The notes beneath the pieces were generated by a model. It saw only the letters and a program-made list of their open reading frames with translations. It ran no database searches and was not told the origin of the DNA. Position numbers and translations under genes: made by a program. Of a stretch of DNA of 51,664 nt, positions 40,815 to 50,155 are shown piece after piece. Each line of letters opens with the position of its first letter. The first letter of the stretch is position 1. Origin of the DNA: an uncultured Fibrobacterota bacterium (GTDB taxonomy: Bacteria; Fibrobacterota; Fibrobacteria; Fibrobacterales; Fibrobacteraceae). The stretch is taken from assembly GCA_903876665.1 (NCBI GenBank), contig CAIRAY010000008.1, forward strand, positions 1 through 51,664. The letters are read 5' to 3'.

Positions 40815-42605
40815 ATGAAAATGCATTCCATATTTCTTGCTGGCCTAGTCTGGGGATTTGTCTTCCTTACGGGGTGCGAACCCAAGAAAAACAGCGAGAC
40901 CCAAAACGCTTGTCCTGACATCCCGGAAAATTCCAAAGAATCCCTCGAGGGGGAGTTTGATCCCATAGCTGCCAAGGATGCCCGGACCTGTGGGGTGATC
41001 AATTTGTGGGGCAGCTCCATGCCCAAATCCCTGAACTATTGGGAAGATCCCAATTCGTTTACAGGAGAGGTCGCGGGTCTTTTATTCGAGCCCCTGGTGG
41101 TCTTGCATTCCACCCAGGATCGCCCAGTAGGCGCCCTTGCCAGCCAATGGGAAACGAGCCCGGACGGCAAGACCTACACGTTCAAGCTCAATCCCAAGGC
41201 AAAATGGTCCGACGGAAAACCCGTCACGGCCTACGATGTACAGTTCTATTACGATGTGATCATGAATCCAAAACATCTAACTCCCATATTCAAAGTGGGT
41301 CTTTCGCGCTTTGACCGGCCGGTTGTGATGGATAGCCTGACCGTTGCCATCACCGCCAAGCAGGCTCATTGGGAAAACTTCTGGGAAGCAGCAAGCATGA
41401 TGGCCTTCCCTAGGCACATTTGGCAAGGCAAGAATTTTGACGAGGTCCGTTTTGAATTTCCGGTGGTATCCGGTCCATACCGGATTAAAGAACTCCAGAA
41501 AGATAGGCATCTGCAGCTCGAGCGCCGGGCGGATTGGTGGGGCCGTTCCAAAGCTTACAATTATGGAAAATACAACTTCCAGGGCATCCGGTACCGCTTT
41601 ATGGAAGACCGCAACAAGGCTTTGGAAGCCTTAAAGAAAGGGGACTTTGACGCTTATCCTATTTACACTGCTTCCATCTGGGTCAAGCAAACCGACTTCG
41701 ACGCGGTACAAAAAAACTGGGTGGTCAAGCAACGCATTTTCAACAAGGAACCCATCGGATTCCAGGGCTTGGCCATCAATCTGCGTCAGCCCCAATTCCA
41801 GGATATCCGTGTCCGGCAAGCCTTGGCCATGTTGCTGAACCGGGAGCTTATGAACGACAAATACATGTACAACCAGTACTTCCTGCTCAACAGTTTTGTT
41901 CCGGATCTCTACCCCGGAAATCAAAATCCCCTCGCACCAAAGTTTATATATCAGCCTGACAGCGCCCGTGCCTTACTTGCCGCAGCGGGCTACCAGGCCA
42001 ACGCCCAGGGACTGCTGGCCAAAAATGGAAAGGTGCTTTCCATCACCTTCCTCACTCCCTCCGAAGACATGCGGCATTTGACTTTGTATGCTGAAGACCT
42101 CAAGGCCGTGGGCATCGATGCCAAAATCGAAAAGATGGCCTATTCCCAGTTGCAAAAGCGCCTGGATGAATTTGACTTTGACATGTACTGGAGCTCTTGG
42201 GGTGCGTCAAGGCTTCGCAATCCTGAATCGGCCTGGATATCTAGAACAGCCGATGAAAAGGCTTCCAACAATTTGCCCGGCGTCAAGGACAAGCTGGTGG
42301 ACAGCCTGATCGTTGCTCAGAAAACGGAAATGGATCTCGCCAAGCGCAACGAAATCAACATCGCCATCGACAACCGCCTGACCGCCATAATCCCTTATGT
42401 GCTCCTGTGGCAAGCAGACAACCATCGCATCCTGTATTGGAATCGTTTTGGACATCCAAAATCAGTATTCGATAAGTTCGGCCGTGAAGAATCCATTCTC
42501 GCCTACTGGTGGGTCGATCCGGCCAAGGATCAGGCGCTTTCCCAGGCCAAGTCCGCGGGAACGGCACTTCCCAAGGAATCTCTGGATGTGAAGTGGACGG
42601 ACTAG
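40815..42605 (+). CDS. yejA: peptide-binding lipoprotein of a Yej-type ABC importer
   Basis: A 596-residue family 5 extracellular solute-binding protein. The N-terminus has a hydrophobic segment and lipobox LTGC, so it is lipid-anchored, whereas the Escherichia coli YejA is soluble. The body shows SBP_bac_5 blocks (GLLFEPLVVL; YTFKLNPKAKWSDGKPVTAY; GPYRIKEL; FQGLAINLRQPQFQDIRVRQ; SWGASR). The gene is followed by permeases that are clearly YejB and YejE-like, so import of oligopeptides or peptide-like antibiotics is expected. ATG 40815 directly opens the signal peptide; 40776 is a less likely start. Confidence 0.82.
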   Translation: MKMHSIFLAGLVWGFVFLTGCEPKKNSETQNACPDIPENSKESLEGEFDPIAAKDARTCGVINLWGSSMPKSLNYWEDPNSFTGEVAGLLFEPLVVLHSTQDRPVGALASQWETSPDGKTYTFKLNPKAKWSDGKPVTAYDVQFYYDVIMNPKHLTPIFKVGLSRFDRPVVMDSLTVAITAKQAHWENFWEAASMMAFPRHIWQGKNFDEVRFEFPVVSGPYRIKELQKDRHLQLERRADWWGRSKAYNYGKYNFQGIRYRFMEDRNKALEALKKGDFDAYPIYTASIWVKQTDFDAVQKNWVVKQRIFNKEPIGFQGLAINLRQPQFQDIRVRQALAMLLNRELMNDKYMYNQYFLLNSFVPDLYPGNQNPLAPKFIYQPDSARALLAAAGYQANAQGLLAKNGKVLSITFLTPSEDMRHLTLYAEDLKAVGIDAKIEKMAYSQLQKRLDEFDFDMYWSSWGASRLRNPESAWISRTADEKASNNLPGVKDKLVDSLIVAQKTEMDLAKRNEINIAIDNRLTAIIPYVLLWQADNHRILYWNRFGHPKSVFDKFGREESILAYWWVDPAKDQALSQAKSAGTALPKESLDVKWTD

Positions 42606-42618
42606 GTTTCCCAAACTT

Positions 42619-43638
42619 ATGAAGTCCTACTTTCTCCGTCGCCTCCTGTTGATGATTCCGACCTTGATCGGGATTACGCTGGTGTGCTTTATCATCATCC
42701 AGTTTGTGCCGGGTGGCCCCATTGAAGAATTGCTCTCCCGCGCCCAGGCGGCCGCAGTGGCGAAGGGTGGAGGAGTCGATGCCAAGCGTGCCATTTCGCC
42801 CGAGCAGATTGAAGCGATGAAAGTCTATTTTGGCTTTGATGAGCCCGCACCCGTGCGCTATCTCAAGTGGGTGGGCAAGGTGGTGCGCTTTGATTTGGGT
42901 ACATCATACTCCTACGGAGAGCCGGTCTGGGATGTCATCGTGAGCCGCTTTCCCATCAGCCTATTTTTTGGGGTCACGAGTTTTTTTCTGAGCTACCTGA
43001 TCTGCATCCCGCTCGGTTTGCTTAAGGCCGTCAAGCATGGTTCCCGCTTTGACACGTGGTCTTCCGTGGCGATATTTTCGGGCTATGTCATGCCGGGCTA
43101 TGCGTTGGGAATTTTATTGATCGTGTTCTTTGCCGGCGGGTCCTATCTGAACTTGTTCCCCTTGGGGGGCCTGGTTTCCGATGGATTTGCGAACCTTTCG
43201 ATCGTTGAAAAAGGGTTAGATCTTCTGCATCATTTATTTTTACCCATGTTCTGTTACATGCTGGGTGAATTTGCCTTTTTGACTTTGCTCATGAAGAATT
43301 CCGTTCTGGAGGAGCTGGGAAAAGATTATATGCGCACCGCCCTTGCCAAAGGCCTCACTTTTCGGCAAGCCTTGGTTCGCCACGCCCTGCGCAATGCCTT
43401 GATTCCTCTGGCCACACGGGCCTCTGAAATTTTTACCCTGATGTTTGCTGGCGCCTTATTGATTGAAAAAGTCTTTGATATCGATGGCATGGGGCTTCTC
43501 TATTACAACGCCATGGTGAACCGCGATTACAATGTGGTGCTGGGAATTATTTTACTTTCAAGCCTCATGGCCATGCTCGGGCGGTTATTCAGCGACATGC
43601 TCTACACCTGGGTCGATCCGAGGATAACCTTCAAATGA
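42619..43638 (+). CDS. yejB: ABC importer permease YejB
   Basis: A 339-residue inner-membrane permease of the OppB class. The start MKSYFLRRLLLMIPTLIGIT, the VPGGPIEELL segment, the FFAGGSYLNLFPLGGLVS loop and the end YTWVDPRITF match the Yej subtype. The EAA loop (YMRTALAKGLTFRQALVRHA) contacts the ATPase. It overlaps the next permease by 4 nt (ATGA). Confidence 0.9.
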   Translation: MKSYFLRRLLLMIPTLIGITLVCFIIIQFVPGGPIEELLSRAQAAAVAKGGGVDAKRAISPEQIEAMKVYFGFDEPAPVRYLKWVGKVVRFDLGTSYSYGEPVWDVIVSRFPISLFFGVTSFFLSYLICIPLGLLKAVKHGSRFDTWSSVAIFSGYVMPGYALGILLIVFFAGGSYLNLFPLGGLVSDGFANLSIVEKGLDLLHHLFLPMFCYMLGEFAFLTLLMKNSVLEELGKDYMRTALAKGLTFRQALVRHALRNALIPLATRASEIFTLMFAGALLIEKVFDIDGMGLLYYNAMVNRDYNVVLGIILLSSLMAMLGRLFSDMLYTWVDPRITFK

Positions 43639-44669
43639 AGTTTTCTGCGGTTTCCCTGGAGCGTTTGCGTCGCTTCCGTTCCACCCGACGGGCCTGGTGG
43701 TCTCTGTGGATTTTAGTGGTCGCCTATGGGCTTTCCCTTTTATCTCCATGGCTTGTGGACGACAAGCCCTTGATCATTTCTGTCCAGGGTGAGTGGAGTT
43801 TTCCGGCCTTTCAGTTTTACCCCGAAACGAAATTTGGCGGAAAATACCAAACAGAGCCAGATTATCCTAAATTACTGGAAAAGTTGCGCAACGATGGAAA
43901 TGACTATTGGACCGTAATGCCTCCCATCGCCCACAACCCGCTCCGCGCATACCTCGCCGAGGTGGGGGAGCCTCCATACGCTCCCTCCCGTGAGCACTGG
44001 CTAGGAACCGACGCCCATGGTCGCGATCTCTTGGCGCGCTTGATTCATGGCTTTCGCATTTGCATGAGCTTTTCTCTTTTGCTGACCTTGCTTTCTACTG
44101 TGATGGGTATTGCCATTGGAGCTGTTCAAGGATATTTGGGAGGCAAATTTGACATGTTCATGCAACGGGGAATTGAGATTTGGGCGTCACTTCCCTTCTT
44201 GTATGTGGTGATCCTCATGGCATCCCTCTATGGCCACGGCTTTTGGCTCCTGGTGGGGATCATGACATCATTTAGCTGGATTGGGCTCAGCTATTACATG
44301 CGAGGAGAGTTTCTACGCTTGCGCGACATGACCTATGTCCGGGCCGCCAAGGTTCTGGGGTTTGGGCATGCTCATATTTTGTTTAAAGAAATGCTCCCCA
44401 ACGCCATGACTCCGGTGGTCACGCTGTTCCCCTTCGCACTGATCGGAGGCATTACCGGATTGACCTCGTTGGATTTTCTGGGATTTGGTTTAGCACCACC
44501 CACACCCAGCTGGGGCGACCTGATGGCGCAGGGTTTGAGTGCCCTTTTTGCACCTTGGATTGCCCTGAGCACCACCGTCGCCTTGTTCATCACCCTTTTG
44601 CTGGCGACCTTTGTGGGTGAGGGCGTGCGCGATGCCATGGATCCCAAATCCGGAGACCGCTATGAATGA
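43635..44669 (+). CDS. yejE: ABC importer permease YejE
   Basis: A 344-residue permease of the OppC class. The N-terminal RFRSTRRAWWSLWILVVAYG with DDKPLIISVQGEWSFPAFQF is distinctive for YejE and absent from DppC or OppC. The core has WLGTDAHGRDLLARLIHGFR, EAA loop YVRAAKVLGFGHAHILFKEM and LTSLDFLGFGLAPPTPSWGD. It pairs with YejB. The next gene starts 8 nt before its stop. Confidence 0.9.
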   Translation: MKFSAVSLERLRRFRSTRRAWWSLWILVVAYGLSLLSPWLVDDKPLIISVQGEWSFPAFQFYPETKFGGKYQTEPDYPKLLEKLRNDGNDYWTVMPPIAHNPLRAYLAEVGEPPYAPSREHWLGTDAHGRDLLARLIHGFRICMSFSLLLTLLSTVMGIAIGAVQGYLGGKFDMFMQRGIEIWASLPFLYVVILMASLYGHGFWLLVGIMTSFSWIGLSYYMRGEFLRLRDMTYVRAAKVLGFGHAHILFKEMLPNAMTPVVTLFPFALIGGITGLTSLDFLGFGLAPPTPSWGDLMAQGLSALFAPWIALSTTVALFITLLLATFVGEGVRDAMDPKSGDRYE

Positions 44670-45630
44670 GCTTTTGCGGGTCGAAGGAATGTCGGTTGGT
44701 TTTGGAAGTGCAGGCCATAAATGGGTGCCGGTTACAGACAACATTTCATTCGCCATTGGCCGCGGAGAAGTTTTTGCTTTGGTGGGGGAATCGGGTTGCG
44801 GAAAAAGTGTGACCGCCATGGGAATTCTGGGCTTGCTTCCCAAGCCTAGTGCGCGGGTATTGGCTGGGCATGCGTGGTTGGGTGACGTCGATTTGTTGGA
44901 TTTGCCTTCCGAACCGTTGTGTGCTATTCGAGGCCGGGACATTTCAGTAATCTTCCAAGAACCCGCCTTGGCTCTCAATCCAGTTTGTGGAATTCAAGCC
45001 CAGCTACGCGAAGCGGTGGCCCACCTTCCCCGCTTGGAGGCCGACGTCCGCATTGCATCCTTGCTACGTCGAGCAGGCTTCAGCGATGTGCCTCGAGTGC
45101 TGTCCAGCTTTCCCCATGAGCTGTCCGGAGGGATGCTACAGCGCGTGATGATCGTCATGGCTTTGCTTCCCGGTCCCAAGCTCCTGATCGCTGATGAACC
45201 TACGACCGCCTTGGACGTGACGGTGCAGGCCCAGGTGATGATGGTGCTCAAAGGGCTATGCAAATCCGAAGGAACCGGGCTATTGCTGATCACCCATAAT
45301 CTGGGATTGGTGGCCCAATATGCGGATCGCGTGGGGGTGATGTATGCCGGCCGCATGGTCGAATGTGCACCGGTGCGTACCCTTTTGAAATCGCCCGCGC
45401 ACCCTTATACACAAGGGCTGATCGATGCCGTCCCCGAAGGGCATGAATCGGTTCGGAATTTGCGTCCCATTCCCGGCGTGGTGCCCTATCCCCGCGATTT
45501 CGAGGCGGGCTGTCGTTTTCGGTCCCGGTGTTCCAAGGCTACGGCGGATTGCATTGCTTTTCCCCCTTCCGCCAACCTGTCTCCCCTGCATTCCGTAAGC
45601 TGTTTTCATCCATCCGTTCCTTTGAAATGA
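44662..45630 (+). CDS. ABC importer ATPase, OppD/YejF N-half-like
   Basis: A 322-residue ATPase of the peptide-importer group. Walker A GESGCGKSV, Q-loop FQEPALALNP, signature LSGGMLQR and Walker B LLIADEPT are present. The C-terminal oligopeptide/dipeptide extension has CRFRSRCSKATADC, with Cys residues of the type that bind an iron-sulfur cluster in some relatives. In Escherichia coli both ATPases of this system are fused in YejF; here they are separate. ATG 44662 overlaps yejE by 8 nt, and its stop overlaps the next start (ATGA at 45627-45630). Confidence 0.9.
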   Translation: MNELLRVEGMSVGFGSAGHKWVPVTDNISFAIGRGEVFALVGESGCGKSVTAMGILGLLPKPSARVLAGHAWLGDVDLLDLPSEPLCAIRGRDISVIFQEPALALNPVCGIQAQLREAVAHLPRLEADVRIASLLRRAGFSDVPRVLSSFPHELSGGMLQRVMIVMALLPGPKLLIADEPTTALDVTVQAQVMMVLKGLCKSEGTGLLLITHNLGLVAQYADRVGVMYAGRMVECAPVRTLLKSPAHPYTQGLIDAVPEGHESVRNLRPIPGVVPYPRDFEAGCRFRSRCSKATADCIAFPPSANLSPLHSVSCFHPSVPLK

Positions 45631-46610
45631 AGCATTCCGTCATGGCACCACTTCTTCGAGTCCAAAATCTTTCTGTCTGGTATCCTGTTCGCAGTGGAAC
45701 CTTTTCCCGCGTGAAGAATTGGGTCAAGGCGGTTCGCGGAGTGGACCTTGAAATCGGGACGGGCGAAATTGTGGCGGTGGTTGGCGAGTCGGGCTGTGGA
45801 AAATCCACCTTGGCTTCCGCCATGGTTGGCCTGCGGGATTGGCAGAGCGGAACCCTTGCCCTGAGCGGTGTAGAGCTGAATCCGGTTCACAGAAAAACCT
45901 GGCGCGAAGTGCGGAAACAAGTGCAAATGGTCTTTCAGGACCCCAATAGTTCACTCAATCCACGCCAGACCCTTTCCGAAATTCTTATCGGTCCCCAAAG
46001 GGCTGGTGGAATATCCGCTAAGGATTCTAGATTCCGGGCTATAGCCTCCCTGGAACAAGTGGGCCTGAGAGAATCCGATCTGGACCGGTTTCCCCATGCA
46101 TTTTCCGGGGGACAGAGGCAGCGTATTGGAATTGCCCGGGCCCTGGCCCTTCAAAGCAAAATTTTACTTTGCGACGAGCCGACCTCGGCGCTGGATGTTT
46201 CTGTCCAAGCCCAAATTTTGCAACTTCTGCAAGAGCTGAGGGAGCGACTGGGGCTTTCCATTTTGATTATTTCCCATGACCTTTCCGTGGTCAGGGCCTT
46301 GGCGGACCGGGTGATGGTCATGTATTTGGGCAGCGTGGTGGAAGAAATTTCCGCCAGGGATCTCTTGCATCTGCCCAAGCATCCCTACACCCAGGCCCTG
46401 CTCGGGAGCGTGCCTTCACTGGATCCGGACCTTCCCCCTAAAATTCTGAGTGGTGAAATCCCCTCCCTGCTGTCCCTGCCCGTAGGCTGTGCATTCCAGG
46501 ACCGATGCCCTTACGCGCGGCCCGCATGCTCCGTGCAGGAGCCATTCTTGCTTCCGGTGAGCGGGGAGTCTGCAAAAGTTCGTTGCCCCTTCCATGAAGA
46601 AATAGGATAA
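45627..46610 (+). CDS. ABC importer ATPase, OppF/YejF C-half-like
   Basis: A 327-residue ATPase. Walker A GESGCGKSTL, Q-loop FQDPNSSLNPRQTL, signature FSGGQRQRIGIARAL and Walker B LLCDEPTSALD are intact. The oligopeptide extension near the end holds CAFQDRCPYARPAC. Start 45627 was chosen by the ATGA overlap with the preceding ATPase; ATG 45642 would also be possible. It completes the yejA-yejB-yejE transporter operon. Confidence 0.9.
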   Translation: MKHSVMAPLLRVQNLSVWYPVRSGTFSRVKNWVKAVRGVDLEIGTGEIVAVVGESGCGKSTLASAMVGLRDWQSGTLALSGVELNPVHRKTWREVRKQVQMVFQDPNSSLNPRQTLSEILIGPQRAGGISAKDSRFRAIASLEQVGLRESDLDRFPHAFSGGQRQRIGIARALALQSKILLCDEPTSALDVSVQAQILQLLQELRERLGLSILIISHDLSVVRALADRVMVMYLGSVVEEISARDLLHLPKHPYTQALLGSVPSLDPDLPPKILSGEIPSLLSLPVGCAFQDRCPYARPACSVQEPFLLPVSGESAKVRCPFHEEIG

Positions 46611-46617
46611 TGACGGC

Positions 46618-48177
46618 ATGGACAATCTTTCAGTAAATCCTGTTCAAGCAAACCTTTTGGAAACCAAAAACAGTTTTCTGTCTAAAACCTTGTTGAGCCA
46701 CCCGGATTTGCACCCGGAAGTGCCCATCCACGATTTCCGCCTGCTTTGTCATGACTACGAAGTCGCTCGCTGGCTTCCGGTTTTTTTGTGGACCGGAGAG
46801 CGCGAGGTGGAAATTCCTAATCGAGTGATTGATTGGGCCGAATACACCCTGCAGGATGCCTTGCATACCTTTGCCCAAACCTTGCTGTGCAGCTGTGAAA
46901 CGCCTCGACCCGGTGATCTGGTTGTGCCTTGCCGAATCGAGCTGCGCGATATTCTCCTGGGCAACTATAAAACCATTCGGGTCGCCCGGGATATCGCCTG
47001 CTCCGAATGCAACGGTGGTGGCCAGGTCATGGGCTCCTATTGCCGGGCCTGCGGCGGAAAATGCGTGAATCGCACCGAGGAGCGCTTCAGTTTTGAAATC
47101 CCTCCCGGATCGACCACGGGAAATTTGTTCCGGTTTGCAGGCAAGGGAAATTTTTCCCTTGCACACAAACTTACCGGAGATTTGCTGGTTCTGTTTGAAG
47201 AATGTTTGCCCAACCCGTTTCGGCGTAAAGGTGTGGACTGCATTTGCGAGGCCGAGCCCGACGTGACCACCTTTGTCCTGGGCGGAACTGGTTTTGTGGA
47301 AGGTCCGCTCGGGGAACGTGTTTATTTCAAGGTACCTCCTGGAACACAGAGTGGAAAAGTGATTACCATTCCTGGGCAGGGATTTCCTCAATACCGGACT
47401 CGCAGCTGGGGCAATCTGCAATGCAGGCTGATCCCCAAAATTCCTTCCATTGACCATGGGGAACGTGAGTTGTTCATTCGGTTGCGTGAACTTCAGATTC
47501 AAAGAGGTGGCATTCAATACCGCACCCAGGGTCGCTTTGGTGTCTTGGTCATCCGACCCGAAAATGATTCTCCCATGATTGCGGAAGAGCTGGTCGATTT
47601 GGCGGTGGTTTTGCAGACTTCCGGGCTGGTGCCCGCTGTCGATTTAACCGCTTTGGTTCCCTTCGCTCCCCGGAGCGTACTGAACGCTTTGGTTGCCGTT
47701 TACAATCGGTGTTTTTCGCGCGGACAGATGAAGGTCGTAGCCCATCCCGAGGTTGCGGTGGCCCTGAAAAGCCTGCAAATTGGAGCTCTTTTCGAGGTGA
47801 TCGTAAGTGACGAGGAACTCGAGGGACGGGCGAGCCATCAGTCGGCAAATCCATTCCAGCAGGTTCGCCAGGGGCGTTGGGAAGTTTACCCCATGGGAGC
47901 CACTTTTCTGATGTGTGACACCCTTTTGGGCACTCCGGATCTGTTGGAAAACCTGGAGCCACACGGTCATGCCTTCAAGGCCTTTGATTTTTCCCAGGTT
48001 CCCCAGATCGACAGTTTTCTGATTGGAAAACTGATTCGCGTATATAAATACGCAAACTCCAACGGTGGAGAAGTTGCCCTGATTGGAGTCCTTCCTCCGG
48101 TGAGAAAAATCCTTGAAGACACCGGCATTCTTAGTTTGTTCCGGCATGTAAAGAGTTGCGATGAATTGCCGACCTGA
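46618..48177 (+). CDS. J-domain/DnaJ C-terminal protein fused to two STAS domains
   Basis: A 519-residue protein with a combination I do not recognise from any described family. Residues 1-55 match a J-domain: LSVNP stands where LGVS is in DnaJ, the HPD motif is at 28-30 (KTLLSHPDLHP), and DFRLLCHDYEV fits helix III. Residues about 95-290 are the DnaJ substrate-binding C-terminal domains, with VPPGTQSGKVITIPGQGFPQ in the second. The zinc insert is halved: only C128/C131 and C142/C145 are present instead of four CxxC motifs, so one zinc site at most. Then come two STAS (anti-sigma-antagonist-like) domains, about 300-405 and 425-519; the second keeps the phosphoacceptor-position serine S466 (QIDSFLIGKLI). 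Cytoplasmic. It follows the ABC operon by 7 nt, and its end overlaps the methyltransferase start by 17 nt. Confidence 0.82.
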   Translation: MDNLSVNPVQANLLETKNSFLSKTLLSHPDLHPEVPIHDFRLLCHDYEVARWLPVFLWTGEREVEIPNRVIDWAEYTLQDALHTFAQTLLCSCETPRPGDLVVPCRIELRDILLGNYKTIRVARDIACSECNGGGQVMGSYCRACGGKCVNRTEERFSFEIPPGSTTGNLFRFAGKGNFSLAHKLTGDLLVLFEECLPNPFRRKGVDCICEAEPDVTTFVLGGTGFVEGPLGERVYFKVPPGTQSGKVITIPGQGFPQYRTRSWGNLQCRLIPKIPSIDHGERELFIRLRELQIQRGGIQYRTQGRFGVLVIRPENDSPMIAEELVDLAVVLQTSGLVPAVDLTALVPFAPRSVLNALVAVYNRCFSRGQMKVVAHPEVAVALKSLQIGALFEVIVSDEELEGRASHQSANPFQQVRQGRWEVYPMGATFLMCDTLLGTPDLLENLEPHGHAFKAFDFSQVPQIDSFLIGKLIRVYKYANSNGGEVALIGVLPPVRKILEDTGILSLFRHVKSCDELPT

Positions 48178-49294
48178 CAAAATGGCCCAAGGCGGGCGTG
48201 CCTTTGCCCGAGTGGATGGAAAGGTGACGTTCATTGACGGAGCGCTTCCCGGAGAGCTGGTCGAAGTAGAGATTTTAAAACGGCGCAAGGATTTTGACGA
48301 AGCCCGCGTGTTGCGGGTTTTGGAGCCCAACCCCGGAAGAGTAGATCCTCCTTGTCCGCATTATGCAAGGTGTGGAGGCTGCAATCTTCAGCATGCTGGA
48401 ATCGATCTTCAGCGCCTGATCAAAAGACAGGTGGTGAACGAATTATTTGGCCGCATTGCCAAAATTCCTTTGCCTTCGGACTGGCCGCTCCATGGAGGAG
48501 AGCCATTGGGATACCGACGTCGGGCGCGCTTTGTGCAGGGGTCGCGAGGTTGGGGGTTCCGGGAAGAGGGCTCCCACGCGGTCGAACCGGTCCGCAGCTG
48601 TCCCGTCCTTTGTTCCCCCTTGCAGAAAATCCTTGAAACCTTACCCGTCCTTGCGCGTGATTCCGAGGTGCAATGTTTCGCGGATTCCACCGAAGCTGTG
48701 GGAATTTGGAATCAGGACAAACCGAATTCATCATTACCGATCCAGATAATCAAGATTCTGGGAAAACCATTGCAAGCAGATGCGCGGGTATTCTTCCAGT
48801 CCAATTTTGAGATGGCGGAGGTACTCGTTTCCGCGGTGCGGGATGAGCTCGTTCATCATCCAGGTGCAGGAAAATTTTCGGTGGATTTCTTTAGTGGCGT
48901 TGGTGTCTTCGCCGCGTTTTTGCAGGACCATTTTGAGCGAGTCGTTGCGGTAGAATGGAACCCGGGCTGTCTGGCCCACGCTCGCAAGAACTTGGGCTCT
49001 CGCTGTGAATTCATGTCGGAGTCCGCCGAGGAGTTTCTCGCAGGCCAAATCCCCCAAAGCCTGGATTTTCTGGTGGTGGATCCTCCGCGCTCAGGGCTCT
49101 CGCCGGAAGTTCGCCAAGCACTGTTGCAGGCGCGTCCCCGGCGCATGGCCTATGTATCCTGTGATCCGGCAACACTAGCTCGTGACGTAGGTGAATTTGT
49201 GCGTAATGGCTGGAAGTTGGAACGGCTCGACGGTTTTGATTTTTATCCTCAAACCGACCACTTGGAAATGCTTGCGGTGCTGGTTCCTGGCTAG
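48161..49294 (+). CDS. RumA/TrmA-type RNA (uracil-5-)-methyltransferase
   Basis: A 377-residue SAM-dependent methyltransferase of the RlmD/RlmC/TrmA group, which methylates C5 of uracil in rRNA or tRNA. A TRAM-like N-terminus (GGRAFARVDGKVTFIDGALPGE) precedes an iron-sulfur cluster motif CPHYARCGGCNLQH. The SAM-binding strand is VDFFSGVGVFA. DPPRSGL and the nucleophilic Cys in YVSCDPATLARD are conserved. Start 48161 lies inside the preceding gene; ATG 48182 is an alternative. It ends with a 4-nt convergent overlap with ung. Whether the target is rRNA or tRNA is not resolved. Confidence 0.88.
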   Translation: MNCRPDKMAQGGRAFARVDGKVTFIDGALPGELVEVEILKRRKDFDEARVLRVLEPNPGRVDPPCPHYARCGGCNLQHAGIDLQRLIKRQVVNELFGRIAKIPLPSDWPLHGGEPLGYRRRARFVQGSRGWGFREEGSHAVEPVRSCPVLCSPLQKILETLPVLARDSEVQCFADSTEAVGIWNQDKPNSSLPIQIIKILGKPLQADARVFFQSNFEMAEVLVSAVRDELVHHPGAGKFSVDFFSGVGVFAAFLQDHFERVVAVEWNPGCLAHARKNLGSRCEFMSESAEEFLAGQIPQSLDFLVVDPPRSGLSPEVRQALLQARPRRMAYVSCDPATLARDVGEFVRNGWKLERLDGFDFYPQTDHLEMLAVLVPG

Positions 49295-49977
49295 GCCTGG
49301 CTTGGAAGTGCCCAGTCAATGGGCGTCTGTCCGGTGTGGCGTAGATAGTCGTTGGTCAGGCTAAAATGGCGACAGCCTAAAAACCCTCGGTAGGCGGAGA
49401 GGGGCGATGGATGCACCGCTTCCAGGATTAAATGACCTCGGTCCGCAACAATCAAATCCTTTTTAGCGCGGGCGTAATTTCCCCACAACAAAAACACCAG
49501 ATTATTGCGTTTTGCGGAGAGCCGCTGGATGATGACATCGGTAAATTCGGTCCAACCAATTTTTGCATGGGACCCAGCTTGGCAAGCCCGCACGGTAAGG
49601 CTCGCATTGAGAAGCAGGACGCCCTGGCGGTCCCAGGATTCCAGGTTGCCGTGCTTGGCGATGGGAATGTTCAAATCGTCTTCGATCTCTTTGTAGATAT
49701 TGAGAAGCGAAGGTGGAATGGCCACGTGGGGGGGAACGGAAAAACTGAGTCCGTGGGCCTGGTCCGGATTGTGGTAGGGGTCTTGTCCAATGATCACCAC
49801 CTTGACTTGGTCCACGGGACAAAGGTCGAGGGCATTGAAAATCAATTTCGCGGGAGGGTACACCTCGACACCCTGCTTTCGGTCATCCAAAAGGACCTGC
49901 TTCAGCTTGGCAAAGTAAGGGAGCGTGAATTGGTCCTCAAGAAGGGACAGCCAGGATGATTCAAGGGAAATAGCCAT
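49291..49977 (-). CDS. ung: uracil-DNA glycosylase
   Basis: A 228-residue family 1 UDG that removes uracil from DNA. The water-activating loop GQDPYHNPDQAHGLSFSVP with the catalytic Asp, NASLTVRA, the uracil-specific Asn strand (VFLLWGNYARAK) and the Leu/His loop HPSPLSAYRGF are all present. Normal length. Confidence 0.97.
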   Translation of the reverse strand: MAISLESSWLSLLEDQFTLPYFAKLKQVLLDDRKQGVEVYPPAKLIFNALDLCPVDQVKVVIIGQDPYHNPDQAHGLSFSVPPHVAIPPSLLNIYKEIEDDLNIPIAKHGNLESWDRQGVLLLNASLTVRACQAGSHAKIGWTEFTDVIIQRLSAKRNNLVFLLWGNYARAKKDLIVADRGHLILEAVHPSPLSAYRGFLGCRHFSLTNDYLRHTGQTPIDWALPSQA

Positions 49978-50155
49978 GCCTCAAAGATAGAATCTGTATG
50001 GTTTGGTAGGGTTTCTGATTGCGGAATCTGGTTCCATAAATTTGGGACTATCGTGGAATTGCTTTGCAAAGGTATCCGATGGTATTTTTTGGAATACCCA
50101 GTTAGATCCGTTTGAATCAGGATAAATTTAGGACAACCTTAACCTGGGATTTTCG

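Noticed and set aside
46630-47517. 295-codon frame opposite the DnaJ-STAS gene
   Set aside because: Antisense to well-conserved DnaJ-domain coding sequence; no ribosome-binding site or family.
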